A DNA stretch of 64,000 nucleotides, taken from contig CAOLHI010004230.1 of the NCBI GenBank assembly GCA_948474755.1, positions 62,001 to 126,000 of the forward strand, written 5' to 3'. A program made the position numbers and the translations under genes. Of the stretch, positions 34,103-46,344 are shown in pieces. This stretch comes from Ctenosaura bakeri. Taxonomy: Eukaryota > Chordata > Lepidosauria > Squamata > Iguanidae. Below the pieces are notes generated by a model. That model was given only the letters and a program-made list of their open reading frames with translations, made no database searches and was not told the origin of the DNA. Every line of letters begins with the position of its first letter. Position 1 is the first letter of the stretch.

Positions 34103-34763
34103 ATGCCTAGCCTGGTAGTCTCGGGGATAATGGAAAGGAACGGGGGCTTCGGGGATCTGGGCTGCTTCCCGGGGAGCAGCAGCGGCGGCAGCGGCAAGGA
34201 CCGGGCGCTCCTGGAAGACGACCGGGCGCTCCAACTGGCGCTCGACCAGCTCTGCCTCCTCGGCTTGGGGGAACCGGCCGCCGCCGCCGCCGCCCCCTCG
34301 GCCTTGGGGGCCGGCGAAGACACCCCCGGAGGCGGCGGGGGCGGCAACCAGCCGCCGCCGCAGCCCCCGGCCGCGTCCCAGCAACAAGCGCCCGTCCCCC
34401 CGCCGCCGCCGCCCCCGCCGCCCCCGCCAGCCTCGGCCCAGCCGCCGCCGCCACCGTCGCAGCAGCAGCAGCAGCCGCCGCAGCCCCGCGAGCCCGCGGC
34501 CCCCAAAGTCTCCTCGGCCCTGGTGGCCGGCGGGGCGGCCGGCGCTGTCCTCCCGGCTCCTCCGGCCCCGCCGCCGCCGCCTCCTCCTCCGCCTCCTCCT
34601 CCGCCGCCGCCGCCGCCGGCCAGCTCCGCACCTCCGGCCGAGGCCGGCAAGCTCTGCGTGCTCTACAAGGAAGCCGAGCTCCGCCTCAAGAGCAGCTCCA
34701 ACACTACCGAGTGCGTCCCGGTGCCCAGCTCCGAGCACGTGGCCGAGATCGTGGGCAGGCAAG
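34103..34763 (+). CDS. MEX3A: MEX3A coding exon 1
   Basis: This exon encodes residues 1-220 and the first base of codon 221 of MEX3A, a vertebrate MEX-3 family protein. MEX-3 proteins bind specific mRNAs through two KH domains and act as E3 ubiquitin ligases through a C-terminal RING; they shuttle between nucleus and cytoplasm. The start MPSLVVSGIMERNGGFGDLG is typical of MEX3A. Next come LEDDRALQLALDQLCLLGLG, then a low-complexity Gly/Pro/Gln/Ala linker with 11-proline (residues 99-109) and 17-proline (156-172) runs. The conserved KLCVLYKEAELRLKSSSNTT block and the beginning of KH1 (EHVAEIVGRQ) follow. The exon ends CAAG|GTGAGC. The linker is clearly longer than I recall for mammalian MEX3A. 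An in-frame upstream ATG at 33038 exists but leads through low-complexity CpG-island sequence and is rejected. The second Met (MERNGG) has the stronger Kozak context. Confidence 0.95.
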
Positions 34764-37700
34764 GTGAGCCGCGACCCCCGCAACACCCACGCACCCACCC
34801 GCCACGGCCGAGCGAGGGAGGGAGGGAGGGACGGACGGAGGGACCCGGCGGGACGGGGCGAGCCGACGGCCCTCCCGCCGCCGCCGCCTCCGCCTCCATT
34901 GTCTGCGCCCCGGGCGCGCTCGGCTCGGCTCGCCTGGGCTCCTTTGTCAAGTGCCACTCCCCCTCGGCTGGGTCGCTCGCCTTCTCGGCCGCTGCTCGCC
35001 CTCCTGCCTTCCCTCTCTGCCTGCCTCCCTCCCTCCTTTGTCTCCGCCGGTCCGCTTCTGCCCCGGGGAGGTGTGCCGCCCCTTCCCTTCCCTTCCCCAT
35101 CGTGCCGCTGCTCCAAGGCAGGCCCCGACCGCCGCCGCTGCCTCTCCTCCGGCCGGTCCTCTGCCTCCCTTCGGCCTGGCGCGCCCCGGTCCCCTTTGCT
35201 GTCACCGCCGCTGACCCCCTTGGCACCAGGGAAGGGGTCCCTCCAGGCGAGGGTCCCTCGGCCTCTTCCTCAGTCCCTCCGCCCGCCCGGGCCGCCTCCT
35301 GCGCCGTCCCCTTTCCTTTTCCTTTCCTTTCCTTTCTTCCCGCTTCTCCTTTTCCTCCCCGTCCCCCTTCCGACTCCCCCCGCACCCCCTCTTTCGCCCT
35401 CTCCGCTTCTCCTCCCTTCTCTTCCCCTGCCCCATCCCCCCCCCAGTTTAACCTGCTCCCTCTCCTTCCTCGCCCCCGGCGGCACCTCCAGGGCAGCCCC
35501 CCTCCTCCTGCTCCTTTCGGGGGCCCTGGGCCGGGAAGCGCGGCCCCCTCTGCTCCGATCCACTTCGTGGAAGGGGCCGAGGCCCGGTGGGAATCATCTC
35601 CTCTCCTCCCCGGGGGTGGCTGCTGCAGGGGGCGGGCGGCGCTTGGCAGCGGGAAGGCGGCGCGACCCTCGGAGCAAGGCGCGCTTTCCTCCCCCTCCAG
35701 CTGCTCTGTGCGTCGGGGGAGCCGGAGGGGACGGGGGGGCCCTGCCTTCTCTTTGGGGCGAGAAAGGGAAGGCCTTCTCGGGGGGAGGGGTGGAAAGTTG
35801 TGCTCTGAGCGGGGGCCGGGGCGAGGGATCCGTCAGGAAATGGGAAAGCCCGGCCTGGGTCTCCCTCGGTGGGAACCTGCCCGTTACTTTTCCCGGCCTC
35901 CCGCTCGCGGCTGTTCTCTTTCTTTCCCTGTGCGGCAAAGAGGACGTTCTGGGGTCGCCCTGGGGGTCTCGCGGGACTCCCCCTTGGCAAGGGGCCGGGG
36001 GGAGGCGGCCAAGAGCCCCCTTTCCCCGCCGCCGCCGCCGCTTTTGTTGCTGCGAGGGCTTTCTGGCAGCGCAGACAGGGAGGGGGGTGTGGTTCCTCGC
36101 CCGCTCGCTCCCTCGCTCTTCTCCGGCGCTGGGCTGTCGCCGAGGCGGGCGGGCGGTGGGTGTGTGCGGGTGCGGGTGCGCGCTGGCAGCCCAGAAGCGG
36201 GGCGAGAACGGATTAAGGGAAGTTGAACTTGGTGTGGGATCACGAGATGGCGGGGGCGGGGGCGGGCGACCGGGGGGACCGTCGGGGGCTCCGAGGTGCC
36301 CGCTGCGGCTTTTTCCCTCCTGGCGGCGTGGGCGGGCCTTGCAAACGTTGGGCACCCTCGCGCGCGCGCGCGCGCGGAGGAAGCGGACGGGAGAGGCTCT
36401 TTGTCCCCCCGCTCTCTCCGCGCGGGGGAGGAGGGTGCCCTCCGCGCGGGTTCAAAGGAGGGAAGGCGGCCACCGGGGACCGGGTGATGATGGTAAACAA
36501 CAACAACCGTTCGGCTGGCACGCCAAGTGTTGGGTTGTGTTGTGTTACGGAAGGATCTTTTCGGGGGGGGTCTCTGTAAGGAGGCGGGGGAAGAGGGAAG
36601 CGCAACACCGTGGCAAGGGAGCCCGCGAGTAGAACCGGAGGGATGGACCGGCGGGCGAGCAGAACAATGGAGGCGGCGGGGCTTTCTGCCTGCGGAAGAG
36701 GCGGGGGGAGTAGGGGGTCTTGGGGGCTCCTGCAGCAGAAGAGGTGATCCTCTCCCGCCTCCTGCCCCCCACCCAAGGGGCGCGCGGCACCTTGTTTCGC
36801 CTCCTTCTTTCTCCCCGAGCTGGTCGCCTGGTTCCCCCCGCAAAGAGCCGCCGCCGCCGCCGCCGCTTCCCAAAGTCACTTAGAGTTCATTCCCAACCCC
36901 TGCAAAGCCAGCGAGCTAGAGAGACAAGGCGGGGGGGGCTACGCGTGGGAGAAGAGGCGCAAGGAGTGGGTGCCCGCCTCTTCCCTCGGCCGCGGGGGCG
37001 CACGAGGGACCCGGGCCCGGCTTCGCCCAGGCGCCCTCCGCGCCGCGCCGGCGAGGTGCATTGCAGCGAAAGGAAGAGAGGCAGACGGGCCCCCCGCCCC
37101 CCTCTCGCGCTCTTTGTCTAATTATGTGCTTGGCAGTGGGGGGAGGGGGCTCGTGGTCCTCTCAGAAAGAAAGGGGTCCTCCAGCCGAACCTCAAAGGGA
37201 AAGAGCGGGGGCGGCGCGGGCCATTGTGTTCCCCGGGGCACCCTCCTGACCCGCAACTCGGCGGGCGGGCGAAGAAGGGGGTGTGTGCTGAGCGGCGCGT
37301 GGTGCGCAGCGGTGCGCTGAGGAAGGAAGAGATGGCGGAGGAGAGAGGGGCCGGGGGGCCGGGGTGACGGGAATTTCTTCCCCCTGTTTCGGACCCTCAT
37401 GGATACTCCAGCCCACAGAAGGAGGAGGAGGAGAAGAGGTAGCCTCCTGTCGGGATGTCTGACTGGCCCTTTGCAGAGGGTGGTGTCTCTTTTTTTTTTA
37501 ACAAAATTAAAAACCTCTGGCTGGGACGGGGGGGCTTTGTTTGTTGATTTGTTTTGGAGGGGTGCAGGAGAGTCCCCCAAATCTGGAAGAGAGCGGGACG
37601 AGGCCTGGGGTTTAGTAAACAGCGGCAGGGCCTGCCTGGCGCCTGCGGAGGGAAGGGAAGGGAAGGGATGGAGGGCTCCCTCCGCCATCTCCCCGCACCT

Positions 37701-40324
37701 CAACAAAGAAAGACAGGCTTCCCAGCCCCTTTGTTCTCCGCCGGGCCGGCGGCTACTACCGCCGCCGCCGCCGCTACTGACGGGGGTCTGGAGGAAACCC
37801 GCCCCCAGCCCACCAATCGCCCTCTTGGCCAGAAGCAACCCCCTTCTCTCTCCTTCTCCCTTTGGACCTCGGTGGTCGGGGCTTAGTCCAAAAATGGATT
37901 TTGCTCCACGGGGAACCCAAGAGAAAAGGCAGGGGAAAAGAAGAGAACGAGGCCGGGGCCAGAGAGAGAGGGGTGTGTGTGTCGGGGGGTGCCCCTGTGC
38001 AGGTCTCAAGAGGGGGGCAGAGGAAAAGAGTCCCCCTCCCAGTCCCCCACTCCTGTGCAAGGGGCCATTCTTGCTCAGCAGGCAGCAGGCCAAGAGCACA
38101 GCCCCCTTCGCCCAGCCGATGAGAGTGCGGGGCAGCAAGGGGGGGTTGCCCCTGGGAGCACAAAGACAGCGCCTGGCTTTGCCACTGAGCAGCCTTGCTT
38201 CCATTTTGGATTTCCCCACAGAACAGAGGGGTAGCCCAGGGAACATCCGGGGGGCTCGGAGAATCTCTTTTCTGTGGGGAGAGCAGAAGCCAAAGTGGGT
38301 GGGAGCTGATGGGGAAAACTGGGGGGAGGTCATTAAAAAACAAGAAAAATTCTGGATTTTTTTTAAAAACAGTGTTCAGCTTGCTCAGGATAACTAATGG
38401 ACCTTGATTAATCCGACCCCCCCCATTTAAATGCAGTTGTGCTCTTCTGTGGTTGGGGCACTTTGCTTCTTCAGCAGGGCAGAAATGGCTAAAAGTTGTC
38501 CCCACCTGTCCAAAGGGTTGGTTGGGTGGCGTTGTGAAAGATCCCTCTTAATCCCCAGGAGCTGCGCACCAGCCTAACTGGCCTTCAACCCTAAAAGCGG
38601 GGATGGTTTCCACCAGAAATACAGCCAGGCAGCCCCCACCCCAAAATGGGAGAACGAAATTCAGTTTCAGATCAAGTGGGCCAAGGCTCAAGCCTGGAAA
38701 AACTGTTTGTCTCTCCCCACCCTGTATTTTAGGGGGAAGTGGGCAAGGCCGTCTCCAACCTGTGTGAAAGATGGCATAAGGAATAAAGCTGTGTTTGGTG
38801 CCTGTGGGACCTTGGGCAGGGGTGGGAGTAACCTTTTAAAAGGAGCTGCTTACCTGGTCTTGGCTTCCGCAGCAGCAGCAGCCGCCCAAGGAAAACAACC
38901 TGGCTCTTCAAGTGACGGAGTTTTTGAAGGGCTGCAAGATAAGTTCAGACCCTGAGTGCAAGCATCCCTCAAGTCCACTTTCTTTCATTATTAATTCTTT
39001 AATTATGCCTCTTGAGCTCCACCCTCCTCCCTCCCAGCAGCTCAGAGACATGGCAGAATACGTAAGAAAATAAAAGGTGCACAAGGGGAGTCAGGTGGAG
39101 ATACCCAAATATAAAATAAGGCGTATGAAAAACAGGTTGAATTCACGTCGTCTCTGGCTAATGAAGCCCAGCCGGAAACAAAAGGCAGCGCCCTGTTTCT
39201 GGGGAAAGCGGCTGGTTGCATTGCTCTTTGGAAAAAGTTCCGCTGTCCAGTCCCCCTCTCTCATTCTTGGGGTGGCCGGGCGGGGGGCTGCCGTCTTCCA
39301 CCCATCACCCTTTTGCATTTTGCCACTGCTGCGTACATCTTTTTCCCCTCCTTTCCAGATGCACCCACACACCTCATTAAGAAGGAGGCCTTATTTGGCT
39401 AAGCTGCCAAATAAAGCAGACCCATTCCATCAGTGGAATTTACACAGTGGTTGGCTTCCCGCATCCCCCTTGATTCAGTGGGTCTACTCTGCTTGGGAGG
39501 AACAACGGGTTTAGACCAGATGCCCTTTGATTGGTGGCCCTGGGATCATTCCCTCCCTCTCTTGGCACCCCGTGATGGCTCTGGGGCAGGGGGGTGGCTG
39601 CTGTTTTCTCCTTTGCTCGACCAGCGCCCCACCTCTCCTTCTCTTTTCTGGCGTCGGGGGAGCTTTGTTTCCCTCTCCCCTCTGTCCCTCACCCTGGAGG
39701 GGGGTCTGGTGGCACCAGAGGGAGGGGCAGCCGTGTGAGGCTAGGGGAAGGAGGGGCAGGTGGGGGAGAAGAGCCAGGGAGGCAGGCGTGAGGGCGCCCT
39801 CTGGGAGTGAGGGAATGGGCAGTTTGCCAGTCCTGGGCGGCTGCCCCACTGGGCCCAATGGATGGGCCAGCTCAGTGGGAAAACCCTCCGTGCATCCTTT
39901 CTGTTTGGACCTGGCACATGGGCAATGGGCGCGCTGGGTTCCATCTCTAACGTTTTTGTGGAACAGAAGTGAAGAGGTGGCCACTAGGGACTCAGCTTCC
40001 TGCCGGGGGAATTGCACAGCACAACCCTCCCTCTCTCCCTCCCTTCCAGGTACAGCTCTTGAGTCTTGAGGGCTGTAATAATCCCCTGTCTGTAAAGGAG
40101 GAAGACTCTCTCCTCATCTCCTCTGTGGATGGGCCCGGCTCTCGGGAAGAGCTGGGGAGAGGTCAAAAGCTCCCGCTTTCGTGGCTTGTTGTCCTCACAG
40201 AGGCGGATTGTCTAGTGGAGTGTACAGCCTTCCTGCCCCTGCACTGAATCACCTTTTTGAGTGAACACAGTATCCTGGAAGTTCTCTGCGCTGGGCTGAG
40301 ATTTAGTCACACTTAGCATAAGCC
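34764..40324. other. Intronic CpG-island extension and unique sequence
   Basis: Sequence from 34764 to about 37400 is CpG-island DNA with a (CG)n run at 36360-36376 and CCG runs. Long open frames here on both strands are a by-product of high GC and are not genes. From 37400 to 40324 the sequence is moderately GC-rich with no recognised repeats or exons. Confidence 0.5.
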
Positions 40325-40470
40325 CAGAGACCCAGCGCAGGGTAGTAGTTTGAGCGTTGGATGAGGACTCTGGGAGGCCAGGGTTGGAATTCCTCCTCAG
40401 AAAACCCTGCAATAGGCTTGCCTTAGGGTTGCCGCAAGTTGGAAATGACTTGAAGGCATCATCCAACATC
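40325..40470 (+). repeat. tRNA-derived SINE with internal deletion
   Basis: It has a head GGTAGTAGTTTGAGCGTTGG, then GGCCAGGGTTGGAATTCC as the B-box region. It jumps directly to the AGAAAACCCTGCAATAGGC and tail GTTGGAAATGACTTGAAGGC. Confidence 0.75.
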
Positions 40471-43398
40471 ATGGCCGCAAGGAAGCCAGGATGAACCTAA
40501 GTTCCACTGATGTCAGTGGGGCAAAGTCTGAGCATTACTAACTTTGGGTCGAGTCGCAAAATGGCCTCAATGGCAGACAGAGAAGGTTCTGGCCATTTTT
40601 AAATATCCAGGGCACTGGGTGCATCATCAAGAAGGGACTTTAGGTGCAGGAAGGTTTTGGTTGAAACTAGGATGTGCTGGGGGCATCTAGAACCTTGACA
40701 GAGTTTAGAAAAGTTCTTTTTTTGCACAACGGCTCTCCAATCCCTGGCCCAGGCTGAGGGATTCTGGGAGCTGTACTGCAAAAGAAGCTTTCCTAAGCTC
40801 AGAGATCATCACAAAGTTGCCACTGGTTCCACCAATGAAACATGAATAACAATAGCCAGGATGTAGCATCAAATGGCCTTTCTTCCGCCCAGAGCTGGTG
40901 ATGTCATGTGGGAAGCCTCAGCCCCACCCGTATCTGGCAGAAGCCACAGGGTGATGCCATTGTACCCCTCCTCAGTATTGTGGCAAAGCTTGCAGGAGCC
41001 ACAACACATCCAGATCCACATCTGTGAGCATTTACTACATGGAAACTGTGCCATTCTGCTGCAAACCCTAAGGTCTGAACCAGAGGAAGCCCCCTATGGG
41101 ACCCAGTGGGACTGCCTTCTGAACAAAAGTTAATAGGATTGAGGTTCTCAAATAGCATTTTTAAAGATTAGATTTCCAGGTCTTGTGAGTGAACAAAATG
41201 TCGTCACAGAATACTTTCTCCTTTAATAAAAATACTCGATATTACCATCAGGGGTTGGCATTATTCAGCCCACCAGACTGTATCAGACTATCCTCAGGCA
41301 GTGTAGTAAAGGTGTTTCCCAAACTCTGGTCTTACAGGTGTTCTGGACTTCAGTTTCCAGAATCACCAATCACTGGCCAAGGCAGCTGGGAGTTCTGGGA
41401 GTCCAAAACGCCTGGCAGACTAGAGTTTGAGGATCACATGGTGAGGAGTGGTAGGAGTTGTAGTCCAGCCACATCTGGAGAGAACTGTATTTCCCACTGC
41501 TGGTTGACAGACTGCTTTGCCTGTGTTTTCTTGGTGGTCCTTACAGGTGGGCAAGTGTGGCCCTGGCCGGCTCAGGAGCAGGGCCAAATGCTTTGCATGC
41601 ATGCAGAGGGTCCCCGGTGCAGCTCACAGTGGCCTGTTCAGCAAAGAGGTCTTGCCTGAAGCCCCAGAGGGAGTCTGTGCCCGCGGCCAGTCAAAGCTGG
41701 TCAAACTAGACCACAGATGGCCCTTTCCAAGAGTCTGGCTCAATAGAGGCGTACCTTCTCATGCAACTGGGTACAACAGCAGGAGGCAAAGTGTTGCACC
41801 CTAGGGCTGTTCTTGTGCCGCCCTGGAGTTATTTTTTTTCTTCCAAAAGTCACCAAATAATCTTTAGGTATGGGGCTTGTACTTCCACCACATTTAGTGC
41901 CTCTATAGGCTCCCCTCAGATCTAAAAATGCAAAAAAGTTTTTTTAAAAAAAATCCCCCCTAAATGGTCTCTAAGGGATATGGGGGGTGTTTCTACCATG
42001 TTTTGTACCCCCAGGTTAATTTATGTCCAGAAGAGGCTTTTTTTGGAACAGGAAATTAGTTCTGCTCCAATCCTGTTCTTTAAAAAAGGCCTCTCCTGAG
42101 TCTAAAATGGTCCCGGGAAGGCCCCAAAACATGGTGAGAATGCCCCCCGCCATATTCCCTAGAGATCATTTGGGGGCCAAAAAAAAAATCCACTTTATTT
42201 TATGGGAGGCTGTTGCCTCCCAAGTTTTCCTGGAGACCTCATGCAGCCACCAGCCTTCCACAGTTGCCTACCCCTGAGAAAGTCTCAGGTCTCCAGCAAG
42301 AGATAAGGAAAAAAAAATCATGCCTGAAAGAAACCGTGGGGAGAGGCTTAGCTGCCAATCAGAGCTAGACAGGCCAAGGGTCTCATTCAAGAACAGGCAG
42401 CGTCCTTTGTTCCCTCCCTTGCGGTCATGGGAGCAAGCAAAGCAAATAGTGGCTTCCCCATGGGTGGGGTAAGATTTGAACTGAGGACTTCCTGGACTAC
42501 ATGCTTGCCGTCAGGGGATACTATACCTGGGATTCATCCTGGAGCCCTCTTTCCAGTGGCAAGGCATGGGAGTTAGAACTGATGAAAGGGCTCCTGTATG
42601 AGTGCAAAGTTCTTTTCCTCCACCGCTGAGTGTAAGTGCAAAGGGTCTTCCTTTCTTCCTTCGTCCAGTGCCGAAACAGAAGGTCGTGTTTCCCGGCCGG
42701 TGTGAATCCCAGGACCTAGAAATCAAAAACACTTAGAAAATGTTTAACAAATCTCCCGTCGGCATTAAGAACATGAGAGGAGCCATGTGGGATTGGGTCT
42801 AACCAGTCCCGCGTTTGGTTCCCACAGTGGCCGATAAGTTGCCCCAATGGGATTAAGCCCACCAGCAGGAGGACACGGAGGGGGGAACATGCAACCGCTC
42901 CCTCCGCCTCATGTTCCCTGGCAACGGATAATCCCCTTTTAAAGCCATCCAAATTGGCAGGCATGTTCTTTGCCTGTGTGGAGTCGCTCAGATCAGGTCA
43001 GGGACTGGAAAAGGGACGCAGCGGTTGCCGGTTCAAAGCCCTGGGACTTTCATAGCCTCCAGCTGTCCCGAGATGGTCCATCCCGCTTTCTCAGCTGCTG
43101 ATTTCTCCACCCACAGTGGACTGTTGTGAGGTGTCTCTGTATTGCCATCCAAAGTATTTGAGGTGGCATGGTTTTGAGGGGTCAATCAAGGCCCATCAGC
43201 TTTACAAAATAAGTGCCCTGATGGGAAGCAACAACTGCTAGAAATTAGATGAAATGTATAAACCCATAGATCTGCCTGTATTTTTGCATTCTTCTGGTGG
43301 GCATCGCCATGGGGCCTGTCATGATGAAGAACTCCAAAATATTCAACTGCATTGTCCAAACCTTATAACAGTGGTTTGCATCACATGTGTGCATCTTT
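40471..43398. other. Intronic, palindromic repeats and unassigned sequence
   Basis: Positions 41340-41470 carry paired motifs (TTTCCAGAATCACCAATCAC; GGGAGTTCTGGGAGTCC; GGAGTTGTAGTCCAGCCACA) of the palindromic squamate repeat class. Positions 41830-42250 are a poorly conserved repetitive block with recurring CCCCCA / CATGTTTTG motifs. Positions 43050-43110 match part of the CATACCC family (copy g). No exon was seen. Confidence 0.4.
43050..43110 (+). repeat. CATACCC-family repeat, fragment g
   Basis: CTCCAGCTGTCCCGAGATGG followed by CCATCCCGCTTTCTCAGCTG matches the first 60 bp of the family; the rest is absent. Confidence 0.45.
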
Positions 43399-43590
43399 GT
43401 GCCTTCACATCACCTGTTGACTTATGACAACCCTGTGAATTTCTAGGTTTTTCTTAAGCAAGGAATCCTCAGAGGTCGTTTGGCCAGTTCCTTCCTCTGA
43501 AACTGAGCCTGATATTCCTTGGTGGTCTCCCATCCAAATTCAAACCAGACGTAACCTTGCTTAGCTTCCAAGATCACATAGGACCTTGTA
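43399..43590 (-). repeat. 5S rRNA-derived SINE
   Basis: On the minus strand a degenerate 5S head includes GATCTTGGAAGCTAAGCAAG and GATGGGAGACCACCAAGGAA. The body and the tail GTCATAAGTCAACAGGTGAT follow. Confidence 0.75.
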
Positions 43591-45693
43591 CCACATATGT
43601 TATAGATTTCTTTCTCCCCGCCTCCCTTTTTTTTTAAGGTTACACCAATAGGTATAATCCCTTTGAGAAAGGAAAGACCCAGAAACCTAGTTTTTCTGAG
43701 GGACCCTAGAGAGGAAGACTCTCTCAGGCCTGTCCTGGGGAGAATTCTGGGGTCCGTTTCAGACAATAAAGCAAAAAGTCCCACTTCACATTCAGCAAAG
43801 AACTGTTCCCATTCCACCTATGTCCATCTTTGCATTGGAGTGAATGTCTAGAATTGCTTATAGGCATGTTCACTGCATGGTGACTGTGAATGCAGGTATA
43901 AATTGAAATTTTGACTTGGTCAACCACATCAGGATTTGTGTTTGTTTCATACCATCCACAAACACAGGGGTGGGCAAAGAGTGCCCGCTTAGCTATCCAG
44001 TTCCCCTGTTTTTGCAGCCCAAAAAGAAAGGTCCCAAAGAAAGAAAGCAAGAAAGGACACCCCCAAATACTCCAGACCCTCTCCTTAAAAATTCAGCCCT
44101 CCCCCAAAAAAAGCTTGAAAATCACCCAAAATTCAGCAGTCTGGCCTAATAAAATTCCCTAACTGCCAATAATGAATTGTCGTTGTTACCTTTGTTTATC
44201 TGCTACCTTTCTCCCAAAACTGAGAGTCAAGGTAGAGTACAAATTAAATTCAATTTAGTTAAAATAAAATTAAATAAAAAAACCAGTGGCCCCCTAATAA
44301 TAATAACAATGATGTTGTTGATTATATCCCACGCTTTTGTGCAAAACTGGGACTGAAAGTGGATTATGAATTAAAATTAAGTACAATGCAATCAATACCT
44401 ACAAAAGATCAGCTTTAAAATAATATTAAAACTATTGGAGAAAACCCCACCACCAATAATCGAGTTAAAAGAAAACTAGGTGTGACTTTGTGCCAATCTG
44501 GATTTGCCAAAATGGCAAATCTGAAGCACACTTAAAACAATGGTGGGGAGTGGCTCTCAGAAAAATCCACATTTTTTTAACTGCAGCACCCAGAATCCCT
44601 GCCCAGTCAAAGTTTGGAGGGGGGGAATATTTTTTTCATTCACTGGCTGGGGGATTCCTTAAAGAATCCGGATTCTGTCTGTTCCTGGCTTATGACAGCC
44701 AAAGAAATCCAAAGAAGGTGTGCTTATTTATTTCTGAAAATGTTTGTATATTTTCCCTAAGATCTGGCAAGTGGCTTGCAATAAAATCAATCTAAACAAT
44801 TTGATACAAAAATACAAAACTGCTTACACATCTGTTACACCTTTCTTTTTTGACACTTGGGTGTTTATTATTAGCATTACTATTAAAATAAGTCTACGCC
44901 ACCTCCTATCTCAAGATCTCAGAGTAAAATCAACCTGATTAACTTAAAACAATTTAACAAACAAAGAAATAAAAATTAAAAGGCTGAAAGCATATTATAG
45001 AATCCAGTGAGTTAAAATTGTTTTAAAATAGTTTAAAACTACACACATGGGCAGATTTTTGTAAAGCCAACGAAGCCCCAAAGGCTTTAGTAAACAAGCA
45101 TGGAGTTTGAGCCCATTTTTTAAAAAAGTAACTTTCCCAAACATTGCATGTAGACTCCTGAAAACTGTACTTCTGAACACGGTCACCTCCTCAACAGAAT
45201 ATGTTTATTTTTACAGAAATAAACATTTTAAAAAGGGTGGGCTTTCAGAGAACTGTAAAGGAAAGGCCAGTTCTGGTCAGTTCTGAGGAGAATTTTGGGC
45301 TCCTTTCTAGAACAATTTCCTCTCACGGCTAAAATCCTGTTGCTTAATCCCACCTAAAGTTAAACCCACTGAACCTATACTTGAATGGTTGACCAACACA
45401 GAGATAAACTCAAGTGAATTAATAGGCCTCCTCTTGGCAGGAGTCACAATAGGATTTTAGGCCTATTTATGGGCAAACCTGGGAAGGGATTCTGAGGAAA
45501 GGTTGGAGCTCCCCAGCCTTGGCTGGACCTCTGCTTTATGACAGAATGCAATTATATAGGCGGTTATATTAATTTCATATTTTGGAGGCTGTTTTATGTC
45601 AACACATCCCCTCTGGAGCCCTTTCCTCAGCTTTCTCCATTGTATTTAATACTCTTCCCTTTGGGAACAGGAGTCCAGGGACCCCTTTCTATA

Positions 45694-45724
<31 letters not shown>

Positions 45725-46067
45725 TACTACCCCTTTGCTTCACAAATTTAGCACTTATAACACTGCCTCAGAAGCAGGTTCACTGTTTCCCCTTCTGGAA
45801 GCTTCCACAAGGCTGAACCAGCTTTTTCCTCAGAAAATTCCCCTCAGAATATGGGTACCAGGCCTTATGTTGCCTTCACTTCCTGATTGGCTCTCTGGCC
45901 TGTCCATCTCCTAGATACATGGGGGCTTTGATTTGTGATTGGCTGTCTGGCCTCTCCATCTTCAGGAGAAGCGAGGGAGTCCAGCCCTTTTTTCATACTG
46001 TTATTTGTGCAAAAAAATGAGGTGGCAGAATTGGGGGGCCACCATTGTATGCAATCAATTCTGAGGC

Positions 46068-46134
<67 letters not shown>
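46068..46134 (+). repeat. (AAT)n microsatellite, about 22 units
   Basis: This is an uninterrupted AAT run that directly adjoins a minus-orientation LINE tail (ATCCCGCCTCCCCATGGATC), so it probably grew from that element's A-rich 3' end. Confidence 0.95.
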
Positions 46135-46344
46135 TCCCGCCTCCCCATGGATCGAGGCGGTACTACAACAATACATTAAATACATTAAAAGCATTAAAAC
46201 ATAACCAATCCCCCACCCACCAATTAGTGACTCCCTGAGGTAAACTTGGGGTATAAAATGACGAGGATGACAAAAGTGGTCATAAACGTTGAGGAGTCCC
46301 AGAATTCATGTCCTCAAAAAAAAACAAACCCATATTCCATAGCA

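Noticed and set aside
33038..36226. A 1062-codon open frame spanning MEX3A exon 1 and both flanks
   Set aside because: Only 34103-34763 is MEX3A-like. The rest is low-complexity CpG-island translation, and a clear GTGAGC donor at 34764 ends the exon.
32400..37320. Many other long open frames on both strands around the MEX3A CpG island
   Set aside because: High GC removes stop codons. The translations are Pro/Ala/Gly/Arg-rich on every frame, with no recognisable domains.
46068..46134. Regular repeats considered as CRISPR-like or satellite arrays
   Set aside because: Simple trinucleotide microsatellite without spacers, in a vertebrate genome.
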